Assembly: GCA_963678675.1 (NCBI GenBank)
Contig: OY783194.1
Coordinates: 9,640,607-9,704,606 of the forward strand
DNA: 64,000 nt
Direction: 5' to 3'
Source: Xiphydria camelus
Lineage: Eukaryota > Arthropoda > Insecta > Hymenoptera > Xiphydriidae
The position numbers and the translations under genes were made by a program. Positions 1 through 10,111 of the stretch are shown one piece after another (within the stretch, counting starts at the first letter, position 1; each line of letters opens with the position of its first letter). A model generated the notes under the pieces. It did no database searches and was not told the DNA's origin. It saw only the letters and a program-made list of their open reading frames with translations.

Positions 1-90
1 ACGTGCTGTTTAACTCTCCTCGCTCTATAGCTCTGTGGCGACCCGTCACGTTGTGGCGGCCTGACGCCAGATTGCGCCAACCCTCTCTGC

Positions 91-305
91 CTTTGGCGAA
101 AAGAGCGATCGCCATGTTATCGGCTGAGCGTTTCGTCCCGGAGTCGGCCTGTGGACTCGTCAGTAAGGCTAGGCCGACTCCTGCCTTAGACGCTCTGTGT
201 GCTCTGTCCTTCGTGGTTGTCGAACAGCTTCGGTCTTATGTAGAAACGTACTCGTGTTCGACCACTAGTGAGAAGAGCAGCGCCATCTGGTGGCGGGCCG
301 CCACA
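91..305 (+). repeat. 215-bp direct repeat, copy 1
   Basis: This segment recurs at 811-1025 with an offset of exactly 720 bases and only a few substitutions. Both copies begin CTTTGGCGAAAAG and end GCCGCCACA, after which the sequences diverge. I recognise no protein in it; short reading frames here are open by chance in GC-rich sequence. It could be part of an LTR or a non-autonomous element, because an inverted piece of the same repeat occurs at 1112-1173. Confidence 0.85.
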
Positions 306-429
306 GTACTCCCCCCCAGTGACGGCTGCTGGAGGCAGGCTTAACGATGTGGAAGATGGTGGTGTGCGTGGCGATGGCTGTGCGAGCGTGGTTCTATGTG
401 ACTGGGACATCGTGAGTTGGAAATTCCGC

Positions 430-720
430 CGGTGTTCATCGCAGCGTGTGAGAGATCGATCCTGTGTGTGTGTGATGATGCGGCTGCTACCTGCGTGGGT
501 CTAGCATGGCCTTGTGTGCGTGCGCTGGCTGTGACGGCTGCATGCGTGGGTCTAGCATGGCCGGGTGTGTGTGCGCCGGCATGGCTGGTGCTTGTGAGCG
601 TCGTGGCCGTGTGTGTGTGGCTGATGCTGTAAGCGTCGTGGCCGTGTGCGTGAGCGCTGGTGTGGCTGGTGCTGGCTGCGAGCGTCGTGGCCGTGTGCGT
701 GTCGTTGGCTCTGCTTCCGG
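430..720. repeat. GT-rich degenerate minisatellite
   Basis: Low-complexity G/T-rich sequence with repeated phrases, for example GCGTCGTGGCCGTGTG at about 598, 633 and 682, and GGGTCTAGCATGGCC at about 498 and 548. Spacing is irregular, so this is a degenerate array and not a clean tandem repeat. It fills the gap between the two direct repeat copies. Reading frames on both strands here are low-complexity artefacts. Confidence 0.7.
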
Positions 721-810
721 ATGAAGGTGTCCTATCATGGGAGTTCCTTGGTCAAGAAGGTATGCTGCAGGAATGATGATCTTCTCCGCTGGATCAAGTC
801 GGGGTCACCA

Positions 811-1025
811 CTTTGGCGAAAAGAGCGATCGCCATGTTATCGGCGGAGCGTTTCGTCCCGGAGTTGGCCTGTGGACTCGTCAGTAAGGCTAGGTCGACTC
901 CTGCCTTAGACGCTCTGTGTGCTCTGTCCTCCGTGGTTGTCGAACAGCTTCGGTCTTATGTAGAAACGTACTCGTGTTCGACCACTAGTGAGAAGAGCAG
1001 CGCCATCTGGTGGCGGGCCGCCACA
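811..1025 (+). repeat. 215-bp direct repeat, copy 2
   Basis: Second copy of the 91-305 repeat in the same orientation. It is followed by a CTCGG-rich stretch and by a TATATATA box-like motif near 1092, then by an inverted fragment of the same repeat. Confidence 0.85.
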
Positions 1026-1111
1026 TGCCCTCGGCTCGCGGCTTCTGGCCCTCGGCTCTCGGCTCTCGGTAGTCCAACGGCGGTGCAGTACTATATATAC
1101 CTAAGAGGACC

Positions 1112-1173
1112 ACAAAGCGTCTAAGGCAGGAGTCGGCCTAGCCTTACTGACGAGTCCACAGGCCGACTCCGGG
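1112..1173 (-). repeat. Inverted partial copy of the 215-bp repeat
   Basis: The reverse complement of this stretch matches 138-199 almost base for base (CCGGAGTCGGCCTGTGGACT and onward). Direct plus inverted copies make this a small inverted-repeat cluster. The sequence after 1176 is AT-rich and unrelated. Confidence 0.75.
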
Positions 1174-1454
1174 TCTTAATGGCAAACTCACGTTTCGTTC
1201 GCCAGACAATTTTTGAACGCGATTTTGTTTATATATACAAATAGACAATTATCGCATGGAAAATTTAGAGTAGGGCAATATATATATATTAGAATGATTC
1301 AAGAAAAAAGCTTTTTTAATTAATTCTCTTGACGGGCACTTAAAACGTTAGTATTTAATGTAACTTTGAATATGTCGCCGGATGTATATTCTCACTCAAT
1401 ATTTAGGAGTGTCTCAATCGCTTTTTCTGATTTCCATTTGAATAACACAACGTG

Positions 1455-1776
1455 AAATTGTTGAATCATTGGTTTAGTGCTAATTCCTCTCTTCTACGGT
1501 AAAAAAATTTCCCCGTGAAATATTAGAAAAATTGAGTTTTAGGTGTAATTGATGTAAGGAAATATTGTTTCTAATTATTAAATAGAATTAAATGATAATT
1601 ATAGGAGAATCAATTGCACAATTTATTACCCCGTGATTACTATTTAATTAAATTTAATAATTAAAAATAATATTTCTTTACGTCAATTACACCTAAAACT
1701 CAATTTTTCTAATTTTTCACGGGGACATTTTTTTACCGTAGAAGGAATTAGCACTAAACCAATGATTCAACAATTT
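1455..1776. mobile_element. Fold-back MITE, about 322 bp
   Basis: Near-perfect palindrome. The left arm begins AAATTGTTGAATCATTGG and the right arm ends with its reverse complement. Arms are about 130 bp each around an AT-rich centre. No coding sequence and no unambiguous target-site duplication are visible, so the superfamily cannot be assigned. Confidence 0.8.
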
Positions 1777-2012
1777 GACAACAATTTATTTTTTATTTTT
1801 TGTTTGATTTGGAATAAAAAAGTATCTATAACCACAAATTTTCACCCTCCTACCCCCACCCTAAAATTTTTAAATCGCGATTTTAGTATTTTTGTATGAA
1901 CAATATCAAAATAATTTAACCGTCGTTCGTATTTCAAACAGAACAGAACAGAATATTTAATTTATATGTAATTAAAATACATTTCGTTTTTAAGTTAACA
2001 CAACATTTATTG

Positions 2013-2048
2013 ATTCTGAGGCGGTACGAAGTTCGCCGGGTCAGCTAG
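2013..2048 (+). mobile_element. Helitron 3' terminus
   Basis: The stretch ends GTTCGCCGGGTCAGCTAG followed by T. A short hairpin (GGCG paired with CGCC) lies just before a CTAG end, which is the 3' signature of Helitron rolling-circle transposons in arthropods. The 5' end (expected TC next to A) was not identified; it may lie among the AT-rich sequence after 1777. The element is non-autonomous as far as can be seen, since no Rep/helicase coding sequence is next to it. Confidence 0.7.
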
Positions 2049-2842
2049 TAATCATATAATAGCATATATTGTATAATATATCTACCGCGATATTACAAAG
2101 TAATTTTTTTTGTTTTACGAATACAATGTGAACAGGAAATATATAAACTATTACAATACCTATATACATTGGGGTGGCACTAACATAATCTATGTTAGTT
2201 TATCATGTTTTAAGAATCGTCACCAAAGATTTAGCACGATAAAAAATTTTCTAGAGGTCGCTCACGAATTTTGAAAATTCAAAAACTGAAAAATCGAATT
2301 TTTTTTCATTAAATTTTTTTTTCTTTCTACTTCGAATACAACGTATATCTCTAATACTAATCGAATAAAAAATTACACTGTTTCGTACCCCTCATTTCTA
2401 TATAATCCTCAAACTCAATATTCTCGTCCCTGCCGTAAATCATGTCATCATTTTCAGCTCCGAATTATCCTCCTCCTCCGAAATTCAAAGAAGCTTTAGT
2501 CGTTTTTCTGATTTCACACTAGCAAACTCGAGAAGTAGGTACCTTTATTGGTAATAAAAATCTCTTGATTAAGTATTTAAAATAGTTTTTCCTCACTCAT
2601 GCCCATTTCGAGGCCTTCTCCAGGCTATTTTTAGACCGTAAGATGACGTTTTTCCCGCGTAACACCGACCGGGAGTCCGCAGGCTGTCAAAAAAATTGTT
2701 TAGTCCGAAGTGGGTCCTTTTTCCAAACTGATAAACGCAACGTGAAATGAGCCGTGTATACTTATGTTTGATTTGTTTTGAGAAATGGGCATTCGCGAGG
2801 AAAAATAGTATACATCATTCGACTGAAATCCTCGGATCTTTA
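2049..2842. other. Noncoding AT-rich stretch
   Basis: No gene or clear repeat boundary seen. It contains poly-T runs and short simple sequence. The part from 2580 to 2720 is somewhat richer in GC but has no recognisable reading frame. Confidence 0.5.
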
Positions 2843-2946
2843 AGACTGTGTTTAATTAGATCGTAGCACGCGAGGCATGGTTTGGCCTTCGGCGAGCTTC
2901 ATCCCAAAAAAAATGCCTCGTGTTACGAACTAATTAACCACAGTCT
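2843..2946. repeat. Hairpin-forming inverted repeat, 104 bp
   Basis: AGACTGTGTTTAATTAGATC at the left pairs with the reverse complement of TAATTAACCACAGTCT at the right, about 34 bp per arm with a few mismatches. It resembles either a very small MITE or a stem-loop. Confidence 0.6.
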
Positions 2947-3200
2947 GAAACAACCTCGGATTTCCGCCTTATGACATAAGATACTATTTCGATATCCGCT
3001 GCCTCATTCATTGATATACCAAACATCCGACCAAACAGATCACGTTGCGTACGAACCTCGTGTACTTTATTATTAATTGTTACTTTTTGTTCGTTATTAC
3101 AGCTCGCAAAATTAAAAATTTTATTTTGTTTGATTGGTGCTCTCGAATCTGCTAACATCTTGCGAACATTCGGATATAAATAAGTCTTGCATTGTCCCAT
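2934..3200 (-). pseudogene. Unrecognised reading frame, possible repeat-associated protein fragment
   Basis: An 88-codon frame on the minus strand. The central phrase TQRDLFGRMFGISM resembles a segment of uncharacterised repeat-associated proteins found in many arthropod genomes, but the resemblance is short and I could not confirm it. No conserved catalytic motif is visible. It overlaps the 2843-2946 hairpin at its end. It may equally be a chance frame. Confidence 0.25.
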
Positions 3201-3505
3201 CCATTTTCTTCTATATTTAAAAGAAAATCAATCACGGGTTCCGATGCACGACGACCTGTTTTAATATTAATATTAATATTAAATATTAAATAAAGAATAG
3301 TGAGTGTCATGACACTTGGTGGAAGTGAAACTTATTGGAAACGTAATCGGTAGGGGATATAAGCGTGGAAAAACTGTAAAGAAATTATGAAAACAGGCGA
3401 GGAAATAAAAGGATGAATTGAATATACATTGTCTCTCTCTCTTTCTTACTGGTATATAAAATATAAATTTATTCCTTGAATTGTTTTTAAATATTTTAAT
3501 TAAAA

Positions 3506-3970
3506 CTATTGTTCGTCTTGTAAATTGTCTACTCTATCGCCAGTCGAGTCCACAGCAATAAACATTGGATTATGGTAACTGAAATATGAGACAAAATGTT
3601 TAACTTCGATAGTATCAATGTTTCTACCATTAATGGAAGTAAAAGAAAATTTGTCTTTTAAAAATTCGAGCAGTGGCTGAGCTTTTGGCAATGAAAAGTT
3701 AATATTGAAATCTCCAGCAAGAATAACCGGCTGTAGGTGATAATTTTCAGGTTCTGCAAGAATTTCGACAAGGGCCTGAGAACCTGCAGTTAATAATCGC
3801 AGTAATGATTTTCCAAGAAATAATTTGATATCACGCATTGGAGTATTGGGTGATATATAAACAGTTATTAATATTATTTTTTGATTATCAACCTCATTGT
3901 GCTATTAATTTTGGACTCTACTGCACATAAGTCTCCAATTCTTGCTGAAGTTGTCACAGTTATGTCAGCA
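3506..3970 (-). pseudogene. Endonuclease/exonuclease/phosphatase (EEP) domain fragment
   Basis: Minus-strand reading. The 3506-3838 part contains PVILAGDFNINFS followed by QPLLEFLKDKFSFT and later FVSYFSYHNP, the GDFN-type metal-binding motif and C-terminal end of an EEP nuclease. Upstream (3839-3970), in a shifted frame, VYISPNT and IGDLCAV continue the same domain, so at least one frameshift is present. EEP domains of this kind occur at the C-terminus of Helitron2/Helentron proteins and in non-LTR retrotransposons. No RT or helicase coding is adjacent, so the parent is undecided. Confidence 0.6.
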
Positions 3971-4149
3971 TCGCTTGAATAAGGACTATATAAATATCTA
4001 AATTAGGAGTAACAATCTAACATTTCTTTTCGGTTGTGATAAATAGCAACTAGAGAATTTCTTGTTATAACGTTGCCAACGTACGTAACGTCACCATATA
4101 ATATCACGTTGCCAACGTTGCCCATAATAATAATATTACTATTAAATAA

Positions 4150-5366
4150 AGTAATTGAATGTTGTGGAAGAAGTTTTCAAGAGACTCAGCGAAGCGAGTT
4201 TAAGACTGAACCCGGACAAGTGCAATTTTTTCGGGAAAGAGGTCAAATATTTAGAACATGTTGTCGATGAAAAATTGATCCGGAAGGACCCGAGCAAAGT
4301 TGCGGCTATCAAAGAATTGTAGAGACCAGAGAATATTAAATCTGGTAGAGCTTCTGCGGGTTATTATAATAAATTATTATGGGAAGTTCATGCTTGTATC
4401 ACAAATGTTTTGTCTCCATTATATGAGTTACTAAAAAAAGAAAACTAGACATTCCAATGGGGAAAGGACCAAGAGACAGCTTTTAGGAGAGCCAAAGAAA
4501 TGGCGTCGTTCGATCAGTTGTTGGTTTATTTCAATCCAGCATCACTGATCAAGATTTGCTGTGACGCGTCCAATTATGGAATAGGGGCAGTGCTAATGCA
4601 CGTTTTTCCGGACGGGACGGAAAAATTGATTTGTTTTGCGTCTAGGGTGTTTAGTAAGGCAGAACAAGGTTATTCGGTGATACATAAAGAGGCATTGGCA
4701 GTTTATTGGTCGGTCAAGAAATTCCATCAGTACGTGGCAGGAAGAGAGTTTAAGCTTTGTTATTACCATAAGCCACTTTTTATTACCTAGCATTGTTTTT
4801 GGGGGGAAAAGGGAATCCCGGTGATGGCAGCGAGACGTCTGCAATAATGGGCATTGTTTTTGTCAGGATACGATTACACTTTCAAACATATTAAGACCGA
4901 AAATAACGTGGTTGCGAACGGATTGTCAAGACTACTATAGAAGGAAGTAGAAGAACCTGGAATAGAAGAAAAGTTTCTACATTTTGTGGATCAAATACTA
5001 GTCGGCGCATTAACACGTTGATTGCCCACGATACTGCTATTGGAATGCCCACGCCGACAGTGTGTCGGCATGGGCAGTGAACGTGTTAAAAGTAAGGTCG
5101 GAAATAAGGAAGGACAAAATGTTGTCAAAAATATATGGGTACATACACCAGAGTTGGCCAGCTGACTCCACTAGGAAGACCAACTAAAACCATTTTTCGC
5201 AAAGAAAGAAGAGTTATGCTTCGAAGATCTACTTATTCTTTGAGGTTGGAGAGCGATCATACCTGTTTCGCTGCAGGAACATTTACTCAAGGAGCTCTAT
5301 ATCAGTCATCTGGGAATCGTGAAGATGAATAATTGGACAAGATCATTTTATTAGTGGCTGGGACTG
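4150..5366 (+). pseudogene. Ty3/gypsy pol, first half (RT end, RNase H, integrase N-terminus)
   Basis: Decayed reverse-transcriptase C-terminus (VFKRLSEASLRLNPDKC, then VKYLEHVV), followed by the RNase H domain at 4500-4790 (CCDASNYGIGAVL, ICFASRVFSKAEQ, YSVIHKEALA) and GYDYTFKHIK with a terminal GLSRL near 4930. Integrase N-terminal residues (LYISHLGIVKM, WTRSFY) are read up to 5366. Several stops and frameshifts are present. The frame resumes at 10112 after a 4.74 kb insertion, and an 80-bp TTAA element sits at 5010-5089. This is a dead LTR retrotransposon remnant; no flanking LTRs were identified. Confidence 0.85.
5010..5089. mobile_element. Miniature TTAA-flanked palindrome (piggyBac-type)
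   Basis: TTAA stands at both ends and the arms are inverted: TTAACACGTTGATTGCCC at the left, GGGCAGTGAACGTGTTAA at the right. At 80 bp it can carry only terminal sequence. It interrupts the gypsy frame between QILVGAL and KVRSEIRKDK, which places it after the retrotransposon. TTAA targeting is characteristic of piggyBac elements. Confidence 0.7.
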
Positions 5367-5668
5367 ATAGTCTAGGCAACGAAGACCAAAAAAGGCCAAA
5401 TAGGGGAAAAAATACATGGGCAGCCAAATTTTGGCGCAGTTGTAGGGGAAGGTGTCACTAACAATATACTAAAAGTCCTGGTGGGTGGGAGAGGAGCTAA
5501 GGGGGGGGGGGTCTAAAGGTTCCCTTTTTCAGTTTTCCGTTAATAACTCGTAAACTACTGCTTCTAGCGAAAAAAAAATTAGGCAACAGATTAATCTACA
5601 TAAAATTCTCTACACAAGAAAGGTCTTATACACTTTTTCGCTAGGATCAATACTTCAGGAGATATGGA

Positions 5669-5688
5669 GGGGGGGGGGGGGGGGGGGG
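5669..5688 (+). repeat. Poly-G run of 20
   Basis: An uninterrupted G homopolymer following GGAGATATGGA inside the left TIR of the 4.74 kb element. The right TIR has only a short C-rich stretch at the matching place, so the run has expanded in one arm. Confidence 0.9.
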
Positions 5689-5927
5689 AATGGAACATTT
5701 AAAAAAATTGGTTTTATTGTTAAAAATCAAATTTTAATGATAAATTAACTATGCTCAGACCACATTTTAATGACTTTACTGCATGTAAGTGTAATCATGT
5801 AATATATCGATGTTGTCAAGTTAAAACCTGCTATATGCCGCTTGGCAGTTTTTAACGAGGAATAACTCTCTTTGATTTATGTGACATTCCTTCAAGTGTA
5901 ATCCTAAATGATAATCCTAATTACTTT

Positions 5928-6062
5928 CCGAGGGGTCGTCCGGTAATCACCTGGGGTTAATCTTTCGATGGGTGAAGCAGGTTTATTTGGGCGAACATAG
6001 GTCATCAATACCTCGGTCCCGCGCTTTTTCCGGAACGTGATTACCTAACGACCCCCCGGAAG
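5928..6062. repeat. Inverted repeat, 135 bp
   Basis: TTTCCGAGGGGTCGTCCGGT at the left pairs with the reverse of AACGACCCCCCGGAAG at the right. It sits inside the 4.74 kb element between its left TIR and the nested element. It may be a small MITE or part of the promoter region of the downstream gene. Confidence 0.5.
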
Positions 6063-6185
6063 ATAATTACCGGATGGCTCGTAATGAGCGTCATCGTCCG
6101 TTCAACCGCCGTTCCTCCTTCGGCCAATCAGGGTGCATAGCGTCGCCCACGCAATCCCCTCCGTCGACCAAACGTCGCTAATATA

Positions 6186-8151
6186 CAGGGTCGACCAGGT
6201 TAAACGTCATTTTTTTTATGTGATAGAACAACAAAAAAAAGTACTTTCATAAGAAAATTTTTTTCAAAAATGTTTCCTAACAAAGATACAGGGTGTCAAA
6301 GTTTCGAAAAAAAAAAATGGTTTTCCCATCATAACTTCTAAACTACTTGATCGATTTACATGAAGTTTCGCACACAGGCTAGTGTAGAACAGCTCTAAGC
6401 AATAATTAAATAATTTTTAAAAATTCTGCAGTGGCGTAGATACTAGGGGCCGGTACCCCCCTTTCCCCTCCCAATCTTCGGCGCCATTGGATATTTTGCC
6501 AAGAAAATTTAATTATTGGATTCCCCGTTTAATTTAGAGAAAAAAATCACCCTTGCAAATTTTTGATTTATGACTTCGTTTTTGAGATATTTATTTTAAT
6601 TTATAGGGTTGCGATCAGGCCAAAGCTAGGTTGAACTCGATTAATTGTGATATTTGATAGAACAACAACAAAAAATATATTCTCATGAGAAAATTTTTTT
6701 CAAAAATGTTTCCTAACAAAGATATAGGGTGCCAAAGTTTCGAAAAAAAAAATGGTTTTCTCATCATAACTTCTAAACTACTTGATCGATTTCCATGAAA
6801 TTTCGCACACAGGCTAATGTCGTACAGCTCTAAAAGTAATAATTAAATAATTTTAAAAAATTCTCCAGTGGCGTAGATACTGGGGGCCGGTACCCCCCTT
6901 GCCCCCTTCCCAATCTTCGGCGCCACTGGATATTTTGCAAAGAAAATTTAATTATTGGATTCCCCGTTTAATTTAAAGAAAAAAATCACCCTTGCAAATT
7001 TTTGATTTGGTGGAACGTATTGAAGAGGCGTGCCGCGTCAACTGAAGAGAAACCGTCCTCAAGTCTTAGCGGCAATTTAATTACGTGGCCAGAAGAGCTC
7101 AAAAATGCATTGAGGTCGGTGGATTCCATTTTGAGAACTTATTGTAAAACATAATTTAATTGTTGATTAGCTTTTTTTTGTATCTTTGATGTATGTCTAG
7201 TCAGTAATAAAATGTTAAAAACAGTTTTGGCCTCTCATATTGTATTTTCTTGGCAGTTCAATCATAACGTTTAGCCTGCTCGAAACCCTATAAATATAAA
7301 TAAATATCTCAAAAACGAAGTCATAAATCAAAAATTTGCAAGGATGATTTTTTTCTTTAAATTAAACGGGGAATCCAGTAATTAGATTTTCTTTGCAAAA
7401 TATCCAGTGGCGCCGAAGATTGGGAAGGGGGAAAGGGGGGTACCGGCCCCCAGTATCTACGCCACTAGAGAATTTTTTTAAATTATTCAATTATTACTTT
7501 TAGAGCTGTACGACATTAGCCTGTGTGCGAAATTTCATGGAAATCGATCAAGTAGTTTAGAAGTTATGATGAGAAAACCATTTTTTTTCGAAACTTTGAC
7601 ACCCTATATCTTTGTTAGGAAACATTTTTGAAAAAAATTTTCTCATGAGAATCTATTTTTTGTTGTTGCTCTATCACATATCACAATTAATGGAGTTCAA
7701 CCTAGCCTTGGCCTGCTCGCTACCCTATAAATTAAAATAAATATCTCTCAAAAACGAAGCCATAAATAAAAAATTTGCAAGGGTGATTTTTTTCTTTAAA
7801 TTAAACGGGGAATCCAATAATTAAATTTTCTTGGCAAAATATCCAATGGCGCCAAAGATTAGTAGGGGGAAAGGGGGGTACCGGCCCCTAGTGTCTACGC
7901 CACTGGAGAATTTTTAAAAATTATTTAATTATAGCTTAGAGCTGTTCTACATTAGTCTGTGTGCGAAACTTCATGGAAATCGATAAAGTAGTTTAGAAGT
8001 TATGATGAGAAAACCATTTTTTTTCGAAACTTTGACACCCTGTACCTTTGTTAGGAAACATTTTTGAAAAAAATTTTCTTATGAAAGTCTACTTTTTTTT
8101 GGTTGTTCTATCACATATCAAACAAAATGACGTTTAACCTGGTCCACCCTG
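6186..8151. mobile_element. 1.97 kb palindromic element with compound TIRs
   Basis: TA at both edges (6184-6185, 8152-8153) and inverted tips CAGGGTCGACCAGGTTAAAC / GTTTAACCTGGTCCACCCTG. Each arm is about 830 bp and consists of two tandem units of about 410 bp that share ATGTTTCCTAACAAAGAT, GTGGCGTAGATACT and GGATTCCCCGTTTAAT. The centre (7007-7147) still encodes the end of a Tc1/mariner-like transposase. It is nested upstream of the gene at 8287. Confidence 0.8.
7007..7147 (+). pseudogene. Tc1/mariner-like transposase C-terminal remnant
   Basis: The centre of the palindromic element reads VERIEEACRVN and, one frame away, RARRAQKCIEVGGFHFENLL followed by stop. This resembles the terminal segment of arthropod Tc1/mariner-like transposases, which commonly ends in a CI..GG.HFEHLL type sequence. 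There is a stop and at least one frameshift. Only the last 45 or so codons remain, so the element is non-autonomous. Confidence 0.65.
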
Positions 8152-8286
8152 TATAAGCTGGGACAAACCGCATCTTCATCAGTGTATTATCACCCATCAT
8201 AGTATCGTGTTCCGCGTCTCAACCTCACTCCCAGTCAAGTTAAGGTATCGTGAATCGTCGATAGTGCATTCACGTCGTAAGTGACT

Positions 8287-9718
8287 ATGGCTGAGAAGTG
8301 TTTAATTTGTGACGGTGAAGTTGAAAGTGATTTGTGTAACGTCGGGGAAAAAGGGATCGTTGGATTAGTGAAGGCAAGTGTGTTAAGGAAAGATGGGAAA
8401 GAGAAAGGTTTCAGGAGTTAGACAAGTGGTGTTGTTCACCATTCTTGCAGAAAAGAATACGTCAGAAGTGACTCAATAAAGATGTTTTTGAGAGAACCTC
8501 TTTCAGAGCAACCTTCAACATCACGTGATGCCTCGTCTTTGCGTTCAGGGCAAGTGAAATTTGATTTCAAAACAATGTGTTTTTTCTGCATAGAAACGTA
8601 TGACGAAGAGAAGGAGAGAAAGAAACCTTATGCTAGGCGTCGAACAGTTTATAATGTTGGTACGACTACGTTTCACAATTCCATTATCTTTCGTGGGCAG
8701 GAAAGAAAGGATGAGTGGGGAAACGTCGCGACGTAGTAAAACGTATCTGCACTGTTGGGGATCTATACGCAGCAGATGCAATATATCATGAGGATGATGT
8801 CACTATTGTGAGGTGCGGGTTGGGTAAAGCTACTGTACATCCAGCTGTAGCAATAGTTGGGGAGGATGTGGACTTGATAGTTCTCCTCGTTGGATTGGCA
8901 CCACCATCTAGTAACATATACTTCGTGAAGCCAGGCCGTGGGAAAACGGAGACCAAATTATTTTCAGTGCGACAACTTCAACAGCTTCCATTCGCCAAGA
9001 CAATCCTCCTACTCCATAGCTTATCCGGATGCGACACCACCTCAGCGATACATGGAAAGAGCAGAGTGGGAATCGCTAAACTTTTCACAGCAAATCCTGG
9101 CCTTACACATGACATCTCAGCAATATTCACAGATCCCTCAACTTCACCTGAAGATATTGAACAGGCTGGCGAGAAGCTTTTTCTGGCTGTATACCAAGCG
9201 CCTGCGCATCAAGACAACCTGAACAAACATCGGTACTCGGCACTTTTTAAAGCGTCAACGAAGCCAAAATCGGCCATAGCCACTCATCCTCCCACCAGAG
9301 GAGCTTCAAAGCAACACTCGCTCAGAGTATATCTACAGGTAAATTCATTTACATATAGTTGTTAAATACAGGTTTCTTAAAATTACAAATATCAATTTCT
9401 GCTAAATACTTACCTTAGTCTGGTTACTTTCTTACAGATACAACAGTGACTTGGTAACCCCCTACCCCAATGGGGCTAGGACATGGGAGGAGATGGGATC
9501 CTCAACCCAGTTACCACGAACGACTCTGTGGCACACGCTTCCGTTTTGAACATGATCTTTTGCCGATGTACGACTGGGTGTGGAGTGCGCTGCGGTTGCC
9601 GCAAAGCAGGAATTGCCTACTCCGAGCCTGCGGCGTGTGTCTCGGCTCATGTACGAACGGAGCCCCCATCCAAGACATCATCGATGATGATGGAAATTCA
9701 GATTCTGACGAAAATTAA
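8287..9718 (+). pseudogene. Uncharacterised repeat-associated protein, two exons, internally deleted
   Basis: ATG at 8287 opens with MAEKCLICDGEVES. After a frameshift, VVHHSCRKEYVRSDSIK and VKFDFKTMCFFCIETYDEE follow, giving Cys/His pairs suggestive of zinc binding. From 8715 the frame reads VGDLYAADAIYHEDDVT, then VGEDVDLIVLLVGLAP and HSLSGCDTTSAIHGKSR. These acidic motifs resemble a widespread metazoan family with no assigned function; a PIN/FEN-like nuclease fold is possible but unproven. A donor-like GTAAAT near 9341 and an acceptor CTTACAG ending about 9438 bound an intron. The last exon has a Cys-rich tail (FCRCTTGCGVRCGCRKAG) and, after another frameshift, APIQDIIDDDGNSDSDEN. The middle of the protein appears deleted after YHEDD. 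It is the only gene in the 4.74 kb element. Confidence 0.55.
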
Positions 9719-10111
9719 TATTCAAGATACATCCTTGAACATTAATTATTTAATTCTTAACAATTAACATTTCATTTTTAACCATAAAATCGATTTTTTT
9801 TTAATTTTCCATTTTCCCCCTCCATATCTCCTGAAGTATTGATCCTAGCGAAAAAATGTTTAAAACCTTTCTTGTAGAGAATTTTATGTAAATTAATTTG
9901 TTATTTAACTTTTTTTCGCTAGAGGCCGTAGTTTATGAGTTATTAACGGAAAACTGAAAAATGGGACCTTTAGACCCCCCCTCCCCCCCTAGCTCCACTC
10001 CCACCCACCAGGACTTTTAGTATATTGTTAGTGACACCTTCCCCTACAACTGTGCCAAAATTTGGCTGCCCATGTATTTTTTCCCCTATTTTTCCTTCGT
10101 TGCCTGGACTA

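Larger units (their letters stand above)
5370..10109. mobile_element. 4.74 kb long-TIR transposon inserted in gypsy pol
   Basis: The inverted arms run from 5370 to about 5725 and from about 9770 to 10109, roughly 340 bp each with a few differences. The tips read GTCTAGGCAACGAA and, inverted, GTCCAGGCAACGAA, and TA stands at both outer edges (5368-5369, 10110-10111). The gypsy integrase reading stops at the left edge and continues at the right edge (RDIERVAKV follows), so the insertion is clean. Inside lie a hairpin (5928-6062), a nested palindromic element (6186-8151) and a two-part gene (8287-9718). TA duplication points to the Tc1/mariner-like group, but the internal gene is not a recognised Tc1/mariner transposase. 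Confidence 0.85.

Noticed and set aside
268..724. Cys/Val-rich frames at the left edge
   Set aside because: Products of the GT-rich minisatellite read in three frames.
2843..2946. A microRNA precursor
   Set aside because: The stem is long enough, but mismatches are scattered and it lies in repeat-rich sequence; a small MITE is simpler. Small RNA data would be needed.
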